From NCBI GenBank assembly GCA_002685655.1, contig NYXM01000060.1:1-42460 (forward strand): 42,460 nt of DNA, given 5' to 3'. The notes below the pieces were generated by a model, which was not told the origin of the DNA, searched no databases, and saw only the letters and a program-made list of their open reading frames with translations. Shown in pieces: positions 38,769-42,460 of the stretch. Every line of letters begins with the position of its first letter. The stretch's first letter is position 1. Source of the stretch: Planctomycetaceae bacterium. Lineage in GTDB: Bacteria; Planctomycetota; Planctomycetia; Pirellulales; Pirellulaceae. Made by a program: the position numbers and the translations under genes.

Positions 38769-39251
38769 GAACCAAGCCTCAGAAATGTGAAGGGTGCCTG
38801 AGCGAAAGATTATGCAACCCGGGGGATCTAGGTCGTGGTACGAAACGCACGGCCAGATGTGGAAAATGGGTTCCAAATCTGCGTTCAGGACAGCTCAAAA
38901 ATTACGTAAACTCATAAACCTTGGGGGATTCTAGCGATTATAGTTGCTCAAGAAGGTGTTGCAACAAAACTGCTATGCACGCTTCTTAATTTGCCTAGTT
39001 TCGCAACGCGACCCAAGATTTCCAAAACGACAGGTACAAACTGAACTCCATCCGCAATCAGCCAACACGGCCATATCTGCTTGAATCCCTCCACTTAGGG
39101 GATTTATGGCCCGCAACACAACGCGCCAGCCTCGGCGCACCACGACCCTCTCTACTGACGCGAGTTGGCGAACTTCAGTTCCCAAATCTTCCGGAAGTGC
39201 CATGGGATGCCTTGGCCATTGGGGGAACTGCCCAGAAACAGGCCCCACGCG
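38769..39251. other. Leader and promoter region of the giant gene
   Basis: This gap of about 480 bases separates the giant gene from the aminotransferase gene, both on the minus strand. The part up to about 38930 is a leader of about 160 bases. The part from 38973 to 39251 lies downstream of the aminotransferase stop. It holds a small stem (GCGCC 39123-39127, GGCGC 39134-39138) but no U-tract, and no convincing gene. Confidence 0.5.
38937..38964 (-). promoter_or_regulatory. Probable promoter of the giant gene
   Basis: On the minus strand, TTGCAA (38959-38964) and a perfect TATAAT (38937-38942) are 16 bases apart, about 170 bases before the start codon. The perfect -10 hexamer in an otherwise GC-rich region makes this a good candidate for a sigma70 promoter. 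The predicted leader is about 160 bases. Confidence 0.6.
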
Positions 39252-40592
39252 CTACTCGGCCAGCACTTCCCCAATGCTACGATCGAGGATCGACACCATT
39301 TGGTCGATTTGATCGGCGGTGACCACAAGCGGTGGACCGAGGGCCAGCCAATGCGGGTCGAAGCGAGTGAGCAGTCCATTTTCCAGTGCCCGCCGACCGA
39401 TCCGCTGGCCGATTGGGGGGTCGAAGCGACGTTTTGATTCGAGGTCAGAAACGAATTCGATTCCCTGCATCAACCCCTTGCCACGAATGTCGCCTATCAC
39501 ACCATACTTCCCAAGTGCCTCCAGCCCAAGGCGAAGACGTTCGCCCATGGCAAGCGCGTTGGCACAGAGATCGCCTTGGATGATCTCGTCCAGAACTGCC
39601 AGGCCGGCGGCGGACGACATCGGATTCCCCTCGAAAGTATGCCCTTCGACAAAACCGGGATTGACGGCTGGATCGCCCCAGAATGCATCGGCGACCGGTT
39701 GCCGACACAACACCGCTGACAGCGGCGCATACCCGCCGCTCAGACCTTTTCCCAGACACAGCACGTCTGGGAGGACGTCGAATGTCTCAGCCGCAAACAT
39801 CTCGCCGGTGCGGCCCACTCCCGTGATAATCTCATCAAAGATCAGTAGCACGTCGTGGCGATCGCAGATCTCGCGCAACGCAGGTAGATATTCTTGTGGC
39901 GGTTCGATGATCCCACCGGTGTGCCCAATCGGTTCAACCATCACCGCTGCCACCGTGGATGGGCCCTCCATCTCGATCACATCGGCAACCAAACTGGCGC
40001 ATGTGATGTCACAGTTTGGATATTCCTTGCCGAATGGGCAGCGATAGCAGGTTGGTGGAAAGACGTGAACGAAGCCGGGTGAGAGCGGTTCGTTTACGGC
40101 ACGTCGGGATGCCAGGCCACCGGCGGACAGCGATCCCATGGTCGAGCCGTGCCAGGATTGGTAGCGCGAGATGATCTTGAATTTGGTCGGGTTGCCGACG
40201 ATCCGATGATATTGCCGCGCCATTTTGACGGCAGCTTCAGTTGCTTCGGATCCGCCTGAGAGCAACTTTACTGCGCCCAAATCGCCCGGCGCAAGGCTAA
40301 CGAGGCGGTTGGCCAACTTGACTGCCTCTGGATTTGAACCGTGCATCACCGGTGAAAAGGCCATTGTCTCCATCTGGCGGCGGACGGCATCGATTACGCG
40401 CCGATTATTGTGACCGACACTAACGACATAGATTCCGGACAGACCGTCCAGGTATTTCTTGCCGGCAACGTCCCAATAGTGCACTCCATCGGATCGCGAC
40501 ATGATGAGCGGATCTTGGACGAACTCCGACATTTGAGCGCGCACAAAGATCTTTCGCAGAAACTGTTCTTCCGTTGTTTGCGCGTCTGTCAA
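39252..40592 (-). CDS. Class III pyridoxal-phosphate aminotransferase
   Basis: The product is 446 residues with a TTG start at 40592; no ATG lies upstream in frame, and the next ATG, at 40532, would remove about twenty residues. It is a fold-type I, class III (omega-amino acid type) aminotransferase. The N-terminal YWDVAGKKYLDGLSGIYVVS, the glycine/serine cofactor phosphate loop GGSEATEAAVKMAR, SWHGSTMGS, the cofactor-ring aspartate in IFDEIITGVGRTG and the Schiff-base lysine in CLGKGLSGGYAPL are all present. It probably moves an amino group from an omega-amino acid or diamine to pyruvate or 2-oxoglutarate in the cytosol; the substrate is not readable. A cysteine cluster (CYRCPFGKEYPNCDITC) is characteristic of one subgroup. 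It follows aroE by 46 bases on the same strand and is probably co-transcribed with it. Confidence 0.88.
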   Translation of the reverse strand: MTDAQTTEEQFLRKIFVRAQMSEFVQDPLIMSRSDGVHYWDVAGKKYLDGLSGIYVVSVGHNNRRVIDAVRRQMETMAFSPVMHGSNPEAVKLANRLVSLAPGDLGAVKLLSGGSEATEAAVKMARQYHRIVGNPTKFKIISRYQSWHGSTMGSLSAGGLASRRAVNEPLSPGFVHVFPPTCYRCPFGKEYPNCDITCASLVADVIEMEGPSTVAAVMVEPIGHTGGIIEPPQEYLPALREICDRHDVLLIFDEIITGVGRTGEMFAAETFDVLPDVLCLGKGLSGGYAPLSAVLCRQPVADAFWGDPAVNPGFVEGHTFEGNPMSSAAGLAVLDEIIQGDLCANALAMGERLRLGLEALGKYGVIGDIRGKGLMQGIEFVSDLESKRRFDPPIGQRIGRRALENGLLTRFDPHWLALGPPLVVTADQIDQMVSILDRSIGEVLAE

Positions 40593-40638
40593 GCGATCGA
40601 GGGACGCTGCTGATTGTGGATTAATTGGGGTATCGCTC

Positions 40639-41487
40639 CTATAGTTCGAGATACTCTTCCAGTGCTTCTCGCATCACATTGGGATCGGTGTCGACACCTG
40701 TCCAGATTTTGAAGCTGATCACGCCTTGATTCACCAGCATACCGAGGCCGTCGAGCGTTTTGCAGCCGCGCTGGGAGGCTTCTCGAAGGAAGATCGTCTG
40801 GGGCGGATTGAAGATCACGTCGGCCACAACCATTTTGCTCGTCAGCGTTTCGTAATCCAATGACACGCGCGCGGTGGCGTCACCCAACCCGATCGACGTG
40901 GCATTGATCACGATATCGACACCCTCTTCGACGCCATAGTCACCGTCCCAGGGGACGAGCTTCGAGGTTACTTTCACTCGCTCGCTCAGCAGATCGACCA
41001 GCCCTTGTCCTCGCTCGGCCGTCCGATTGACGATGGTGATTTCAGCGACGCCGGAGAGGCCCAACTCGACGGCGATGGCCCGCGCGGCACCGCCCGCCCC
41101 CAGAATGACAACTCGCTTGTTTGTGGGATCGGTCACGTCACGGAGCGACTCGACAAATCCCTTTCCATCCGTATTCTCGCCGCTGAACTTGCCGTCCACG
41201 CGATGGATGCAGTTCACAGCACCCATTAATTCGGCCGCCTCGCTCAATCCGTCCAGATGCGCTATCACAGCCACCTTGTGTGGAATCGTGAAATTTCCGC
41301 CTCGAAATCCCATGGCTTGCATGCCGGCGACCCCGGCTGGAAGATCTTCGGGCCCAACTTCCAATGTCAGGTATCGCCAATCCAAGCCGGCCGCGGCAAA
41401 AGCGCGTTCCATCATGAACTGAGTGGGATTTCCAGCGACAGGCTGGCCCATGCAACAAACGATGGCCTGCAGAGAATCGTCCGACAC
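40639..41487 (-). CDS. aroE: Shikimate dehydrogenase family protein
   Basis: The product is 282 residues from the GTG at 41487, chosen because GGAG lies seven bases upstream; the frame reaches a TTG at 41547, but the extra residues look like untranslated leader. It should reduce 3-dehydroshikimate to shikimate with NADPH in aromatic amino acid synthesis. Catalytic lysine (NFTIPHK) and aspartate (GENTDGKG) are present, with the Rossmann loop ILGAGGAARAIAVEL, the NRT segment (IVNRTAERG) and the late motif DGLGMLVNQG. The N-terminal substrate site departs from the standard: in place of HSxSP it has AGNPTQF, lacking both shikimate-binding serines, and AVNT is AVNC. It could be a divergent AroE typical of the lineage or a paralogue of another specificity. 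It is the first gene of a probable pair with the aminotransferase. Confidence 0.83.
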   Translation of the reverse strand: MSDDSLQAIVCCMGQPVAGNPTQFMMERAFAAAGLDWRYLTLEVGPEDLPAGVAGMQAMGFRGGNFTIPHKVAVIAHLDGLSEAAELMGAVNCIHRVDGKFSGENTDGKGFVESLRDVTDPTNKRVVILGAGGAARAIAVELGLSGVAEITIVNRTAERGQGLVDLLSERVKVTSKLVPWDGDYGVEEGVDIVINATSIGLGDATARVSLDYETLTSKMVVADVIFNPPQTIFLREASQRGCKTLDGLGMLVNQGVISFKIWTGVDTDPNVMREALEEYLEL

Positions 41488-41657
41488 GTGAGATCTCCGT
41501 TCCGTACGGGAGTGCGAAAGGCTGACGTTGCGGCTTGGACCCCGCAATGTCTAAAGCGAGTGGTATATTCTTAAGAACGGTTGCTTGGTTTGCAACGCCG
41601 GGCAATCTCGCTGAATATTGGACTTGCCCGTAGCGGCCTGCTGTTTTGAGGGAAATC

Positions 41658-41684
41658 ATGAAGATTCAGCCGAGTATTTCATGA
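41658..41684 (+). CDS. Eight-codon reading frame overlapping the next start codon
   Basis: ATG at 41658 has GAGGG five bases upstream, the best ribosome-binding site in this region. It encodes MKIQPSIS and ends in TGA at 41682-41684. The downstream membrane-protein gene starts at 41681, so the two overlap as ATGA. This layout suggests a leader peptide with translational coupling. It could also be chance, or mark a frameshift that would make this the true start of the downstream gene. Confidence 0.4.
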   Translation: MKIQPSIS

Positions 41685-42460
41685 AGCCGTCAATTGTCAT
41701 CCTGGTATTGCTGATCGGTGCACTCGTCCTGGGCGACATTGCTGCGGTGATGTATGTCGATGCGACAAACCAGCACTGGCCTGATCTTCCCGGCATTATT
41801 CTGCTCGGCATGGCCTTCGGTCAATTAATGCTGCTTTCCGCCTGGTTTGTCTTTGTGCGCTGGAATATCGCGATGCGCGTTCTGATCGTGATCCCCGCAG
41901 TCTTCGGATTGTCACTCGTCGCTGCCCTGGCAACCGATGGTGCCAACGAGATCAGTCAGTGGTTCGCCATTCTGCTCGTGGCGTTCTGCACGGTCGCGGT
42001 CCCCACGACGATGGTGAGATTTCTTCGGTGGCAGATCCACCTGGAGGGTCAATCACGATCCGCCACCGGAATGACGGTTTGGCAATTCTCCATCTGGGGC
42101 TTGCTCTCGGGAACGACTGCCGTGGCCATTGTGTTGGGGACAGCGAGGCAGGTCGAAATGCCATTACTTGTCGTGGGCGAAGCGGTCGCCTTCTTCGGCT
42201 GCGTTGCCTTAACCGGGCTGTTCGTCTTTTTTGTGCCAATGGGAATCAGGCGGCTCCATCTCGCCGCAATCGTCACTGTTTCCGTAGTGTTCGTTGTTTG
42301 TCCCTTAGCCGGAATGCTGGTCGGCGTAACTGGGCTGCCGCCAAAGGAGCATCCTCTACAGTGGGCTTTGTTCGGTTTCTGTTACGGCGCGACGATTGCC
42401 ATCGCTGTGCTGGCATTGCGGATCGCCGACTATCGCTTGTCACGCATACCTCTTGCCACA
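41681..42460 (+). CDS. Multi-pass membrane protein, partial at window end
   Basis: A frame opens with ATG at 41681 and stays open for 260 codons to the end of the window, so the C-terminus is missing. The translation is strongly hydrophobic with about eight predicted membrane segments. The first (SIVILVLLIGALVLGDIAAV) begins at residue 4, and later ones include ILLGMAFGQLMLLSAWFVFV, WFAILLVAFCTVAVPTTMV and LFGFCYGATIAIAVLALRIA. Short basic loops (RFLRWQ, RRLH) lie between them. There is no family signature I recognise; it is probably an inner-membrane protein. The start has no strong ribosome-binding site of its own and overlaps the stop codon of an eight-codon reading frame that has one. It is divergent from aroE, about 190 bases away. 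Confidence 0.7.
   Translation, partial: MKPSIVILVLLIGALVLGDIAAVMYVDATNQHWPDLPGIILLGMAFGQLMLLSAWFVFVRWNIAMRVLIVIPAVFGLSLVAALATDGANEISQWFAILLVAFCTVAVPTTMVRFLRWQIHLEGQSRSATGMTVWQFSIWGLLSGTTAVAIVLGTARQVEMPLLVVGEAVAFFGCVALTGLFVFFVPMGIRRLHLAAIVTVSVVFVVCPLAGMLVGVTGLPPKEHPLQWALFGFCYGATIAIAVLALRIADYRLSRIPLAT

Noticed and set aside
38769..38876. Thirty-six extra codons at the front of the giant frame
   Set aside because: The start at 38768 has a ribosome-binding site and yields the expected basic N-terminus before the LEPR-XLL-like motif. The extra residues read like untranslated leader.
38973..39248. A 91-codon minus-strand frame between the aminotransferase and giant genes
   Set aside because: It has no clear ribosome-binding site or domain, and it runs across the region holding the promoter of the giant gene.
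41580..41596. GTTGC/GCAAC inverted repeat between aroE and the membrane protein gene
   Set aside because: Five-base arms with a seven-base loop are expected by chance, and no promoter element is clearly associated with it.

Overview
The window looks like a piece of a planctomycete chromosome, most likely from the Pirellulales or a related group. This is an inference from gene content: a DUF1571 protein, a DUF1501 protein, a Tat-exported Gfo/Idh/MocA oxidoreductase, and a giant multidomain protein that starts with an LEPR-XLL-like motif and ends with GEVED, cadherin-like and dockerin modules. No tRNA, rRNA, CRISPR array, insertion sequence or phage gene was seen.

Layout. At 151-1008 (minus) lies an exported DUF1571 protein. 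Divergent from it are two Gfo/Idh/MocA oxidoreductases (1357-2667 and 2815-3807, plus). A small exported helical protein follows (3998-4435, plus). It converges with a minus-strand sulfur-assimilation pair: cysH (APS reductase type), then a cysteine-free Rrf2 regulator, with a good sigma70-like promoter at 5821-5849. Next on the plus strand are rhamnulokinase (rhaB), a third Gfo/Idh/MocA oxidoreductase and a DUF1501 protein (6161-10291). Together these suggest deoxy-sugar or uncommon-sugar catabolism.

The dominant feature is one uninterrupted minus-strand gene, 10389-38768, encoding about 9459 residues (roughly 1 MDa). It combines an N-terminal LEPR-XLL-like motif, a degenerate matrixin-like domain without HExxH, several pre-peptidase C-terminal-like domains, beta-helix stretches, a jelly-roll-like domain, GEVED, six cadherin-like repeats and dockerin. 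It also carries about 38 copies of a divergent module marked by the motif FEFD. These copies sit inside other domains. The GEVED region is the clearest case: its N-terminal half (16140-16322) and C-terminal half (12940-13248) are separated by about 960 residues of FEFD modules. The protein appears to be a conserved surface-protein scaffold that was expanded from within by one repeat module. I think this is the most notable thing in the window.

Downstream of the giant gene's promoter region are a class III aminotransferase and an unusual shikimate dehydrogenase (aroE) in a minus-strand operon. Divergent from aroE is a partial multi-pass membrane protein running off the end of the window, preceded by an eight-codon reading frame that overlaps its start codon.
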